DNA from: Gentiana macrophylla
Taxonomy: Eukaryota > Streptophyta > Magnoliopsida > Gentianales > Gentianaceae
Length of the DNA: 64,000 nt
NCBI GenBank assembly: GCA_026214975.1
Contig: JAOBSW010000307.1
Span: 115,346-179,345 of the forward strand
Reading direction: 5' to 3'
The notes below the pieces were generated by a model. The model was not told the DNA's origin. It saw only the letters and a program-made list of their open reading frames with translations, and searched no databases. A program made the position numbers and the translations under genes. This document shows positions 33,344-43,136 of the stretch, one piece after another (the stretch's first letter is position 1; every line of letters starts with the position of its first letter).

Positions 33344-34819
33344 ATGGTTCATAAGAAGGCGGTAGTGAAGCGGCATGGTAAGGAAGTGGTTAGGGAGGCC
33401 GGAAAGAAACGCAAAGAGTTTGATCCCACCTTAGTTGATCCAAACCGGGGTGTTAGTATTCGAGAGCAACCCCATAGAGCCACCCAAACTAGGGCTACTT
33501 TGAGGGATGAACCAACCTCGGAGTCTGAGATGGATGATGATATTCCCATGGTGAGGATGCCTAGAGCTCAGAGGGGTGGAGCATCGTCTAGGGTTGAGGA
33601 GGCTATTGATGCTCCTCGGGAAGAGGAACCGGTGGAAACTAGGGCTGCACAACCTAGGAAGAAAGCCAAAACCGTTGCCCGATGCCTATGCCTCATAGAT
33701 TCGTGAACCCTAAGGCCCACAACGCTTATACTAAACACTACTTCTCAAGGACTATGTTGATTGAACGGGCTACGTTGGAGGCGAAGGTAGATCCGAGTTT
33801 TGTCAAGTTGCTAAGAGACCGGAAATGGGATGCCTTGATGACGATCCCGACTACCCCGGTCAATGGTTCCTTGGTTCGGGAATTTTATGCTAATTGTTCG
33901 GAAACCGACTAGGAGACGGGGGTAGTTGTGGTTCGAGGGGTGGAAGTTCCGTTTACGCCGGAGGTGATTAATCAGAAATATAACTTGGCGGCTTTTGAGG
34001 GACGTGATTATAAGGAGGAGATTGTTCATAGGCGAGTGCAGGCGGGATCCTTTGGAGGAGTTACGGTTGAGAGTTTGCCCGGAGGTGGCTTGGACATTGA
34101 GGCCGGGTGGAGACCGGAAAGAGTTAGTCACCACTACCTGGACGGAGGATTGGAAAGTCCAGTGTAGGTTTATTCAGAGTCGGTTGTTGCCGAAGAACAA
34201 CTTGACACATTTCCATATTGGTGACTTAGGCATGCTATATGCGTTGACATTTGGCCTAAATGTGAACGTGGGACAGGCACTATACGATAAGGTGGCTATC
34301 AATCAGAAGATTTATACTCGTTGCCTGATTATCCCTCACTTGATTCATGGTTTATGTCTTGATGCCGGTGTGCCTGAGTATGGAGCGGATCATAAATCAA
34401 AGAACCCGAGGCCTATACAGATAGAGAAGGGTAAGTCTTCAGGACAGTCTGAGTCGGGGGCACCACAGGAGCCTGGTTCGTCGTCAGCACCGCCTCGAGC
34501 ATCCTCACTTCCTACTTTATCTCCCTCAGTCCGGATGAGGTTGAGTATGGGCGACAGTGTGCGGAACTGGTTGGAGGATATTCGGACTACACAAAACAAC
34601 ATTTTGACGATTCTACAGTGTATCAGTGAGGGCCGGCAGCCGAGGGACGACAGAATCTTCAAACCGAGCACCATGGATTATATCTATTCTGATGCGGTTG
34701 AGCGGGCCATTGCGGACGTTTTGGAGGAATCTGAGTCTTCTTCGGATGAGGAGCAGCCTGATACCCCTGCGGGTGATGTACCTCCGGCTGATGATTCTAC
34801 GGCTCCGGGACAGTCATGA
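33344..34819 (+). pseudogene. Athila env-position protein, 'putative plant transposon' domain
   Basis: MVHKKAVVKRHGKEVVREAG opens a basic, low-complexity N-terminus. After a frameshift near 33690 the conserved domain begins: HNAYTKHYFSRTMLIERAT, then VNGSLVREFYANCSETD, a TAG at 33910, and VVRGVEVPFTPEVIN. A further shift near 34010 leads to WTEDWKVQCRFIQSRLLPKN, FHIGDLGMLYALTFG and a Ser/Pro-rich and acidic tail ending at 34819. This is the domain that databases list as a putative plant transposon protein (Pfam PF20167, from memory). It has no signal peptide or clear membrane segment, so an envelope role is not supported. It shares its core with antisense gene 2 of the surrounding Tat element. 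Confidence 0.75.
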
Positions 34820-36302
34820 TTTTATTTGTTTATTTTTCGATTTTGATTTGTCCTAGATACTGTGATTGTGTATTTTTTTTTGCTACTTTTGATTTCGTGA
34901 TTCGTTATCTTTTTCATTTAGCTACTCTTTATTCTTTCCGATGGATCATGTAAGCCATAAGGCATCAGTACTTTCATTTCTACTTTGTTTCACTTGTGGA
35001 TGTTTTGAATATTTCATAATTTGATACTACGCGGTTTTGCTATCTCTTTTCATTTTAGTATAATTCCCCGTTTTCCCCGAGATGTTTCCGTGTTTGTCAA
35101 GTAGTGCAGGTATATTTTTAGCGGTTTTGTCGAGCTACATTGTCTGATTGCGAGTTCTAAGTGTCACTACGTAGGCTCCGGCCTGACCGACGATTCCAGT
35201 ATCTGTTAAAATCAGCTAAGTTCTTTCTCTATTTACTTTCCGCACAACTTGAGGACATGTTGATCTTTAAGTGTGGGGGGGGGGAATGATTTGATCTGTA
35301 TCTATAGATTTGCTTAATTCGTTATGTTTCTATGCACAATGAGCTAAAATTTTCGAAATTTTTTCGACATTCTTGTTTTTGTTCTGTCCCGAGTAAGCAA
35401 TGCATAATCTTTGTTCGTTATTTTTATAGTCATCCAAGCTATGTATCATATGTTTGATAAGTTAGTTGTTTCACCTGAGATCTATTTTTCACAAGCCATA
35501 GTGAACGATGAGCTAATTTATAAAGCTATACCCCTTTTGATTAGTGATTTTTGTTTTCTTATAAGTCATGTGCTTAGTGCTACGTATATGTCTTGAGATT
35601 TATGATAGTTTGTATTTAGATCCGGAGTATGATATACTGTGAATATCTAAGGTTTGAATGTGATAAGTAACACGTAACTTATTGTCAAATGAAAAAGTTG
35701 AAAAATATATGAAGTAATTTGGGTGTGTCGAAAGCTAGTCGATGATTTGAGTGCGGTAGGGCATTATCTCGAAATGTCCTATACAACTATGATGGATAAA
35801 AGCTCACGATAGTCAGAAGAAGCTGCCTTATGATTTGAGTAAGGTAGGGTATATCTCGAATATCCTATTACTCGCTATGTGAGACAATGACTCATTCGAT
35901 GTATGTTTAAAGTGAAGTGATTAAATCAACTTATAAAGAAGTAATATGAAATGAATGAAAGACTAAGTTATCGTCTATCTTATCCCCAGTAGAAACTAAT
36001 AGATATGCTGTAGGGATTATCCTCTGAGTGTTTCAGAAAGGCCCTAGATATACTCGATCATCCTTTTCAGGATATTTTACGTTTGTAGGGTACATCTTAT
36101 TAGTGTCATTTATTACTAGTCTATGAGGGGGTATTAGCTAGTTTTGCTTCGAGTTTCTCAAGTTTGGATTTAGTGGAAGTTTTCTATGGCTTTGCACACA
36201 CACAATGGTGAACCCTCGATTTATTGGATCTATGCTATGTTATGCGAGATATACATTTTTGTCTCGAGCCTTAACTTTCGTTTTGTTTTGCTCGGGACGA
36301 GC
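34820..36302. other. Athila 3' untranslated region
   Basis: About 1.5 kb without coding sequence. It contains a purine tract much like the true one (TTTAAGTGTGGGGGGGGGG at about 35267-35285). A short repeated phrase (GATTTGAGT(G/A)(C/A)GGTAGGG at about 35743 and 35836) also occurs. Confidence 0.6.
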
Positions 36303-36324
36303 AAAAGTTTAAGTGTGGGGGAGT
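36303..36324 (+). other. Polypurine tract of the Athila element
   Basis: AAAGTTTAAGTGTGGGGGAG ends next to the 3' LTR's TGTTAAGGG. It is the expected site for plus-strand priming. Confidence 0.85.
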
Positions 36325-37874
36325 TGTTAAGGGTGAATTTATACGATTTATAACGCTATATTCTATGATATTTTCTCTCATATTCGTATAAAATTGCATA
36401 AGAAACGAGTGTTTAGCGAAGTATTGAGTAAATGAGGTTTTTAACGAGTTAATCGCAATATTGGTTGATTTTGGTGTTTTAATTGTGATTTTATGTTTAA
36501 TTGGACATTATTACATTTTTTGCGATGTTTTTATGTGTTATAGATACATGTTTGAGGCTCAAAAGATGATCAAAGGTTGATTGAGTTCGAGCTAATTGAT
36601 GATAAAAGAGATAATGAAGGAATGAGATAGAGGAAAAGAGATAAAGATCAAGAAATCGAGTCGATCATATTGAAGCTGGCGTCGAGTCCCGTCCGAGTGG
36701 ATGGGCGTTTGATTGAGTGAGCAGGCGTCGGAGGTGCGATTTTGATCTGAGAGAGTTTGGGCGCCTGCGGTGGGCGGGCGTCACGAGCGATTCGAGGCAA
36801 ACGAGCAGCGTCCGAGGAAGAGTGGGCGGGCGTCCTTCGACCGACTTTGGCGAACCGACTTCGAGACTCTATAAATAGCATTTGTTTTCTCCACATATGG
36901 GAGACCAATTCCACAATACTCGAAACCCTAAACCTAGGGGCGGCTTTAGGCTGCGTTTTTACTTCTTTTATTCCAGTTTTTATGCTCCAAATTCTAGATT
37001 AAAAGTAGGTAGTTTTATGTTAGCTTTTCCTGCAATTCCAAGTTTCAAGAGGATGCTTAGAGGCTAAAAGCCTTGAAACGAGCGTTGTGAAGCCGTCCAA
37101 CTCAACAATTCAGTTCCGTTCTTGATTATTTTGTGAGTATTTAATTCAAGTTGTTTCTTTTATCATGTTTATGATGTTTATTGCAATTCATATCGAAAGA
37201 TCGTTGCTTGTTGATTGTTTATTTTGATGAAAATCATATTAAACTTTAGATCACCATGATAAAGAATAGATCTTAAATCTAATTAACGAGAGTTATTAGG
37301 TTAGATTTCTAGGTTAGAAATTGAGAGATTTCACACCTTGATTTGAAAGCATTAATCTTTAGATCGAAAGATTAAAGATTGATAGGAGAACTTGTCTAAG
37401 AAATTAGGAGTTCATACCTTGGTTAGGTGAATCAGAACTTGGTTAGAAATCACGAAATAATCTGAATTGGAATTGAATGTTGACAGGATAGGTGGATCAA
37501 TTGCTCGTTTGCTCGTTATAATTTGATCAAATCCCTTAGAACTTGAATTGTTTAGTTAATCAATTTCCTTTATTGCATACTAGGTTTAGTTTTAGTTTAA
37601 TAGTTCGCAACCCGTATCTTTCCTGGCTTTAGATCATATCTTCTGTCCAGTTTTACGTTTTAGTTAAGTTTATTTCCAGTGTTGTTTCGTTTTATCCGCT
37701 GTTTAGATTAGTTTTTCGTGACATAATTTAGTTAGACAAAAACTAGGGTTAGCAATCTTGATTCCCGTAAGATCGACCCGGTATCAACCTCTCATATTAC
37801 GATCCTTATACTTGAGGAAAACTGGATTTATAAATATTATTACTTGTTTGTGTTTGCTAATAAAATCCGTGACA
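36325..37874 (+). repeat. 3' LTR of the Athila element
   Basis: 1,550 bp matching 24041-25591, with TATAAATAG at 36870-36878 and the terminal CCGTGACA at 37867-37874. Confidence 0.9.
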
Positions 37875-37879
37875 TCTGG

Positions 37880-38460
37880 CTTGTGAGGGAGAGGGGCGTA
37901 AATGAGGGCAAAGTTGAGGGTGACGGCTCTTTGCTCCAGGTGCGGTTCTCCGGGTGGTTAGATTTTGTTTCGCCACCTCCGGTACCCTTCAACCTTACGA
38001 TAGTAAGGGAATTTTACTCCGTCCTATCAGAGTTTCCCTCCACAGAAATTGTTAGCTGTGTGGCCCTCCGTGGTGTCTCGGTCATTTTTACCCCGGAGGC
38101 TATAAATGAGGCTCTTCGCATACCTGCTATCGATCTCTCTGCTCATTATGAGGTTGCCTGGAACCTTGGAGATGAGACAAGTAGACAGGTTCGCCTACGC
38201 CGGGCAATCCGCGAGCTTTTCCCAGATTATAACGGCCTCGCACCCTGGGTCCTGCGTCTGAATTGTCTCACAGCAATCGTGAGTGGAAGAGGTTTATTAA
38301 CTCATGCGCTCTTCCGTCCACGGATTTCGAGGTTGTCAGTGAGGCTGAAGCCCTCCTTCTGTATGCTATTCGTGACCCCCAGGTTGACATTGATTGGGGG
38401 GTCCTGATTCACCGCGAGGCAGTTAACTTTGCGGTCTTGAGGAATCCTGATCGTCGTTAA
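37880..38460 (+). pseudogene. Antisense gene 2 of the Tat element, 3' part
   Basis: This continues the frame broken at 24040: LVRERGVNEGKVEGDGSLLQ, then FNLTIVREFYSVLSEFP, then ALRGVSVIFTPEAINEALRI. A frameshift near 38262 leads to SNREWKRFINSCALPSTDFE and ALLLYAIRDPQVDIDWG, ending at TAA 38458-38460. The order and motifs (VREFY, RGVxVxFTPExIN, WxxFI, LLYA) are those of the Athila env-position protein at 33680-34300, so both belong to one domain family. It is transcribed, if at all, opposite to gag and pol of its own element. Function unknown. Confidence 0.7.
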
Positions 38461-38650
38461 CATTGATTGGGTTCGCTTGAAAGAGTAGTTTTTTTTTGCT
38501 TTGCGGCCCCCTTGTTTTGGTTAAACCCAAGGGGCGTTGTAGGCCGCGTTTTTGCTAAAAAAAATAACTACCCCTATCATTAATGAAGATGCTATTTTAT
38601 TTGATGCTTCCCTCTTCACATGCTTCGCCTGTATGCTTTAGACAGACGGC
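38461..38650. other. Overlap zone: end of antisense gene 2 and end of pol
   Basis: GCGGCCCCCTTGTTTTGG at 38503 repeats the tract seen downstream of antisense gene 1. The antisense gene 2 stop and the pol stop point toward each other, 190 bp apart. Confidence 0.5.
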
Positions 38651-39105
38651 TTACATGTAATATTTTTTCAAATTGTATGTGTGCCAAGGCCTGTTGTATT
38701 CGCGGCCTTGGTTGTCACTTAACACGTAAGTCCTTTTCTTGACTATTCGTGCAACCCGTACCGGGCCCTCCTAGTTCTCTGATAGCTTTCCTTTCTTGGC
38801 CTCGTGGCCTGTCTTTTACGCAAAACATAATCTCCCACAGCGAAGTGATGATCGCGAATGTATGCATCTGTGGTGGCGCTTGGCGCTTTGTTTACAATTG
38901 AGCAAGCGGCCATAAGGCTGGATCCGCCGCTCTTACCGCTAAATCAAGGTCAAGCTTTGGTCATTGGGTTGCTCTGCCATTTGAAATGGGAGACCCTTAG
39001 ACTTGGTAGGGCCATTTCTACTGGGGCCATAGCTTCCGATCCATAAGTCAAAGCGATGGGAGTTTCCCCTGTGGTTGTTTTTCGCGACGTTCTGAGCGCC
39101 CATAG
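38651..39105 (-). pseudogene. Tat integrase C-terminal remnant
   Basis: Minus-strand frames read TTTGETPIALTYGSEAMAPV and EMALPSLRVSHF, then DHHFAVGDYVLRKRQATRP, EGPVRVARIVKKRTYVLSDN and finally HTYNLKKYYM with TAA at 38651. These are the end of the integrase core and the C-terminal DNA-binding module of Tat elements. The catalytic triad and everything upstream (RNase H, reverse transcriptase) are missing, and at least three frame changes are present. The join to the protease region lies at about 39105-39125. Confidence 0.75.
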
Positions 39106-39109
39106 GGCC

Positions 39110-39181
39110 GCTGGCAGGTGATCTGGCCAATGGCCCGCCTTTCCCCCAAACTCTTTCCGCCTTTTCCGCTGGCAGGTGATC
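39110..39181. repeat. 16-bp direct repeat at the pol deletion junction
   Basis: CCGCTGGCAGGTGATC occurs at 39110-39125 and 39166-39181, separated by 40 bp. It falls exactly where protease-side sequence gives way to integrase sequence, so it may mark the deletion. Confidence 0.6.
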
Positions 39182-39754
39182 CGGGACTTCTTTTACCGTG
39201 GCGATCTGGTTTATAGCCATATTGAATGCTTCCACTCTGGGCCGTTTGGAATCGGCCCTGTTCTTGGTCATATATTCGAGAAAAAATCCGGGTCGGCTAG
39301 TGGCGATCCCAATCTCATCCCCTACGTGGAACTTGACCCTTTGGTGTGGAACAGATGCCACCATTTGAAACTTTCTCATGGCTGGAATCCCTAAAATCAT
39401 GTTATAGTAGGAGGGGAGGTCGATGACTAAGAAAGTGACTACCTCAGTCCGGCAGGGCTCATAGTCGCCCAAAGTGATATTGAGGTCGATTGTGCCTTTG
39501 ACCCGCACTGTATCGTTGGTAAAGCCCTCTAGCACTCTGAGGTAGGGTTTTAATTTGGCCTCTCCGAATCCAATCTGTTTTAAACAATCGAAATAAATGA
39601 CGTCGCGGCCAGCCCCGGTGTCGACCATTACTCTGTTGATGCCATGCTTGTCGTTTACCCCGACTTTTAGGATGAGGGGTATTACCATAGGGCCGTCGAC
39701 TGTGGTTTGCTCGCTTTTAGTAAACATGATTCCTTTCTCGTTTTCCCCCAACAC
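39120..39754 (-). pseudogene. Tat protease region
   Basis: The frame reads VDGPMVIPLILKVGVNDKHG, then NRVMVDTGAGRDVIYFDCLK, the aspartic protease motif (DTGAG), and VIDLPSYYNMILGIPAMRK, the conserved second half. It is in the same frame as the gag segment upstream, separated only by the TAA at 39965-39967. The protease itself is uninterrupted; sequence beyond about 39180 is linker. Confidence 0.8.
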
Positions 39755-39964
39755 TATCTGTTTTTCAAAACCGCGCGTGTTGATCTGGTGGATCTTTGAT
39801 TTAAGTTGACTGTTGCTGGGGATGTTTCCGTGGATAACTTGAACCTCTTTTTGATAAACGCGGGGTTGGCGCCCCTGGTTGTGGCCGGTGTTTCCCTCGC
39901 GCTTATACTTGGTCGCTGGTCCTTCACGGATTAACCTCTCTATTTCTCTCCTCAGGGTGAAACA

Positions 39965-41647
39965 TTAATCAGTAATATGACCGTGATCCTTATGACAATC
40001 ACAGTACTTCGATTTATCACAACTGTCGGGATCGCCCCTCATAGGTTTGGGTTTATCAAAGTGTTCGCGGATCTCAAACAGTATTTGGGAAGCTTTCGTG
40101 TTGAGCGGCGTGAAGTTATCCTCACTGAATTTATATGGTCGATTGGGCTCACGATCATGATTCGCGTCCCTGCCCCTTTCTTTCTTGTGATCGTCCCCAC
40201 GATCTTCTTTCTGAGAATGCTGATCCGGCTTAGGTTTTGCTTTCCCAAAGGTCGATACTTCGCTTACTCCCATCATTCTGGCCCTTTCTAACATTTCCCC
40301 AAGGCCCGCTTTGGGGGGTCGTAGGTTAAATTCTGTCTTCATCGGACCTTTGGCGATCCCGGTGAGGAAACACGTTATGACCGCATCGTCGGGGATGTTC
40401 CTAGTCTGATCATACACTCTGATGAACCGCTCGCAGTATTCTTTTCCGGACTCATGTCCTCCCATGAGAACCTCGTACAGATCTTCAATGGTTTTCTTCG
40501 GCCTAATCGCCGACTCGAACTCTTTGTCGAACTTTTCAGATAGATCTTCCCAGCTCTCAACTAAGCCACGAGGGAGCCCGCGAACCCAGGAAGAAGCCCT
40601 GTCCTGCATGCTACCGACTAAGGCGATGCACGAGGCGGACTTATTTTGAGTTGCTAAGGTAATGCGGCCTTGGAAGGCGGTGAGCCAGTCGTTCGGACAA
40701 CAGTTCCCATTGTAATAATTATACCTGGGGTAACTAACCTTTTCCTTGCTAGTGGGCAATGTTTCGGTGATTCTTTTGGCGAGCACGTCGATCGATTCCC
40801 GAGATCGGGGAGGCTTTCTCAGCAGGCCTCGATCTTTTTAGGTCTGCGAGATCTTTCATCATTATCTCCATTTGTTCAGCCAAGAAAGGGTCGAACCTGG
40901 GTCGTGACAGGGTTTGTGCGTCAGCTTGCTCCAACTTGTGCTCTGATTCCGCATGATCCTGCGATCCCTCTTGACGGGCTCTTTTTTCCCGAATAATTAT
41001 GCGAGCGTCCTGCGCGTTTCTATCCTCTTGTCTGGGGGGTAACTCTCCTCCAAGAAGATTGAGACGACTTAAGGCCGGAGCCCTATCCTTCTCACCTAAT
41101 CTTTTAAATGTTGATCCCCTTTCTACCGTCTTTCCTTTCTGATTATCGCGACCAGGCGGGACTGAGGTTTGTGCGATTTCTTTCCTCTGTCCTTTGCGAC
41201 CCGATGAGTGAACACTTTCCTCGACCTCGTTCTCTTGAATCAGACTCTGGCGACCTTTGTTTACGGAAGCAGGGGCGATTTCGTTTCTGGGAGGATTTGG
41301 GGGTCGGATCATCATTGGGGCTTGACCCTTTGCCACTAGGCGAGAGTTGGTGAGGTATATTGTTTTGGCATACCTCGCATATTCCTTCATTTCTAGGATC
41401 TCAGGATCCTCTTGGAAACCTGGTCCCATTTAAAGGGTCGACCCGGCTTTCTTCTGCGACTGGCCGGCTCCTTGCGAGCCCCATTCAGAGCTGCGATAGC
41501 CTCCTTTGATTTAGTTTTTTGATTGATGACATTCCGGGCGTCGCTGAGGCTGGGCCCTCTCTGTGACCACTTCGCCCTCGGGGGAAGATTGTCAAGGGTC
41601 TCTCCCACAACCTCCCCCTTGAGCACGACATTGTGTACCCCCTCCAT
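39965..41647 (-). pseudogene. Tat gag
   Basis: Three frames are joined by shifts near 41420 and 40800. The middle part (40749-41429) is charged and low-complexity. The capsid-like core (40786 leftward) reads NDWLTAFQGRITLATQNKSA, then WVRGLPRGLVESWEDLSEKF and YCERFIRVYDQTRNIPDD, the retrotransposon gag pattern. The zinc knuckle KYCDCHKDHGHITD is cut by TAA just before its last Cys; CFTLRREIERLIREG follows in the same frame. That single stop separates gag from protease. Gag would build the particle that packages the element's RNA. Confidence 0.8.
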
Positions 41648-42071
41648 GAGGGTTTGGGGTATTAGTTGTCCATTACTTCTGCCTTTCTTTGAGTTAAGCG
41701 AACTGATTTGGCTTGGAGCTCTTTTTGGTTTTCGTGTGATTCTCAGATCTTTTGGATAGCGAATGAGCCCAGAAAAGTGTATGGCTCTTTATTCAGCAGT
41801 GCTCTTTATATTGGGGAGGGTTTTTCTAGTAAGCCGGCATATATGCTATTGAGGTAAAAATGTCACTTTTGTGGTATTCTTCTTTGTGGGAAGAAAGCAG
41901 AAGGCGATTTTTGGGGTTTTGTGATGGGATTACCTTTTCTTTCGAGGTGAATGCAGGCGAGAGGTACATCCAAACCTTTTGGGCCGGCGGAGGTGAGACT
42001 CGCCCGATCTGGCTGTATGCTAGCACGCTTTGGGCGATTTTCACGCTGAAGCGCAAGCGTGCTATCGCGTG
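41648..42071 (-). other. 5' leader of the Tat element
   Basis: Sequence between primer site and gag start, with no coding sequence that I recognise on either strand. Confidence 0.5.
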
Positions 42072-42089
42072 TTCCCGGTAGCAGAGCCA
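42072..42089 (-). other. Primer-binding site of the Tat element
   Basis: The + strand reads TTCCCGGTAGCAGAGCCA, which looks like a tRNA 3' end finishing in CCA, two bases from the LTR edge. The element's own strand is therefore TGGCTCTGCTACCGGGAA. A close relative, GGTATTAGAGCCAAGCGAT, occurs at 60362-60380. I could not name the tRNA. Confidence 0.6.
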
Positions 42090-42091
42090 AG

Positions 42092-42689
42092 CGATGAAGT
42101 GGAAATCATCACGGGGCTCTGGCGGTGTGTGATTTATGGATATCGGCTTATTAGTTGGTGATTATGTGGATGGCGGCCCGGTGAGGGCACGGCGGCGATA
42201 GGAGGAGAGTATGAGAGAGGAGTTTTCGTGAGCTTTGGCCTGCTTTCTATTTGAATGTATATCTTTCTCAGGTTACACAAGCCTTCCTTTTATAGGAGGA
42301 GGAAGCTTAGGAGCTAATTAAGGACATGTGTTATATGACAACTTAGTCACTAAGTTTACTTAGTAGCTAAGTATACTTTAAATATCTGGACTGCAAGTGG
42401 ATAGAATATCTCGGGGGTGACCTCTTAGGATCGCATAGGTCGCCGGCGTTGTTGTCGTGCCTTGCTCTTGCTCCTTGCTGCCTTTCATCAAGTCTTGTCG
42501 GCCTCTTGGGACCTTTGTCGAGGTCGGGTCGGCCCACGATCGATTAGTATTCGGCGGGGTTTGACAATCAGCGAACTCGACATGGTCGATAAAGATAGCA
42601 ACACCGGGTTTGCGGGCCTTTATCTGGTCCGGTGGGTCAGATAGGCTATTTCCGGGATCCACAGGTGGCGATATCATTTGTACGTATCA
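42092..42689 (-). repeat. 5' LTR of the Tat element (by its own orientation)
   Basis: 598 bp matching 17994-18600. The terminal TGATG of the other copy is CGATG here. It is followed by the target duplication ACTTA at 42690-42694. Confidence 0.85.
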
Positions 42690-42694
42690 ACTTA

Positions 42695-42835
42695 TTTTTC
42701 ACTATTTTTTATTAATAACAGTCAAAGATCATTTTAGACATTTTAATCAAAATTAATGACACATAACCATTTTAATTAACTATTTTAATCTGTGTGAAAA
42801 AATCCTAACAGATTTATATTTTGAAATAGATGTAG
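42695..42835. mobile_element. Right half of the MITE split by the Tat element
   Basis: It ends CAGATTTATATTTTGAAATAGATGTAG followed by TA (42836-42837). Inverted, this is CTACATCTATTTCAAAATAT, matching the left half's CTTCATTCGTTCCAAAATGT. Confidence 0.68.
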
Positions 42836-42967
42836 TAAAAAAACGAAAAGTGGATGGACATTTTATTATAAACAACAGGAATAATTTTGAAAAGACAAGA
42901 CATTCTTTTTTATTATTATCACCTAAAAAACTGCAATGTAAATACTAAGGGAGGTAGAAGTAAGGAA

Positions 42968-43123
42968 AATTCTGATACAGGTAGTTTCTATTGAAACGGC
43001 TTGAACGGATCGTCGGATGACTACCGTTATATGTACAAATAGACAAAACAGTTTTGTCTATTGTTTATATACGTAGCAGTCATCCAACGGTCCGTTGAAA
43101 CAAGGACACACTGCATCAGAATT
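42968..43123. mobile_element. MITE, AATTCTG family, copy 3
   Basis: The left end is AATTCTGATACAGG; the right end, inverted, is AATTCTGATGCAG. Inner arms ATCGTCGGATGACT and AGTCATCCAACGGT pair, and the centre is GACAAAACAGTTTTGTC. The whole unit can form one hairpin. Confidence 0.7.
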
Positions 43124-43136
43124 TTTCATATATATA

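Larger units (their letters stand above)
24041..37874 (+). mobile_element. Athila-type Ty3/gypsy retrotransposon, full length but disabled
   Basis: The LTRs (24041-25591 and 36325-37874, about 1.55 kb) begin TGTTAAGGG and end CCGTGACA. The flanking 5-mers are TCAGG (24036-24040) and TCTGG (37875-37879), a target duplication with one mismatch. The primer site is TGGCGCCGTTGCCGGGGA, complementary to tRNA-Asp, the usual Athila choice. The order is gag, protease, reverse transcriptase, RNase H, integrase, then a second coding region in the env position. Frameshifts, stops and a lost catalytic Asp make it inactive as sequenced. The LTRs are very alike apart from indels, which suggests recent insertion. 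Confidence 0.9.
17994..42689 (-). mobile_element. Pol-deleted Tat-lineage Ty3/gypsy element with two antisense genes
   Basis: The LTRs are 17994-18600 and 42092-42689, with target duplication ACTTA at 17989-17993 and 42690-42694. Orientation is minus: the purine tract (GTTGGGGGCCAC on the minus strand) adjoins the left LTR, the primer site adjoins the right LTR, and gag-protease reads leftward from 41647. After protease only the last part of integrase remains (38651 to about 39100). Two genes on the plus strand, antisense to gag, occupy the region toward the element's 3' LTR. I know antisense ORFs between pol and the 3' LTR to occur in Tat-lineage elements. An Athila element (24041-37874) sits inside the second of them. 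Without it the element is about 10.9 kb. Confidence 0.85.

Noticed and set aside
33811..34134. Minus-strand frame inside the env-position gene
   Set aside because: Shadow of a coding frame that has clear domain motifs on the plus strand.
32645..34819. Athila second gene as a viral envelope
   Set aside because: No signal peptide, transmembrane segment or glycosylation-rich ectodomain is visible, and its core matches a domain also found antisense in a Tat element. The label 'env-position' is positional only.
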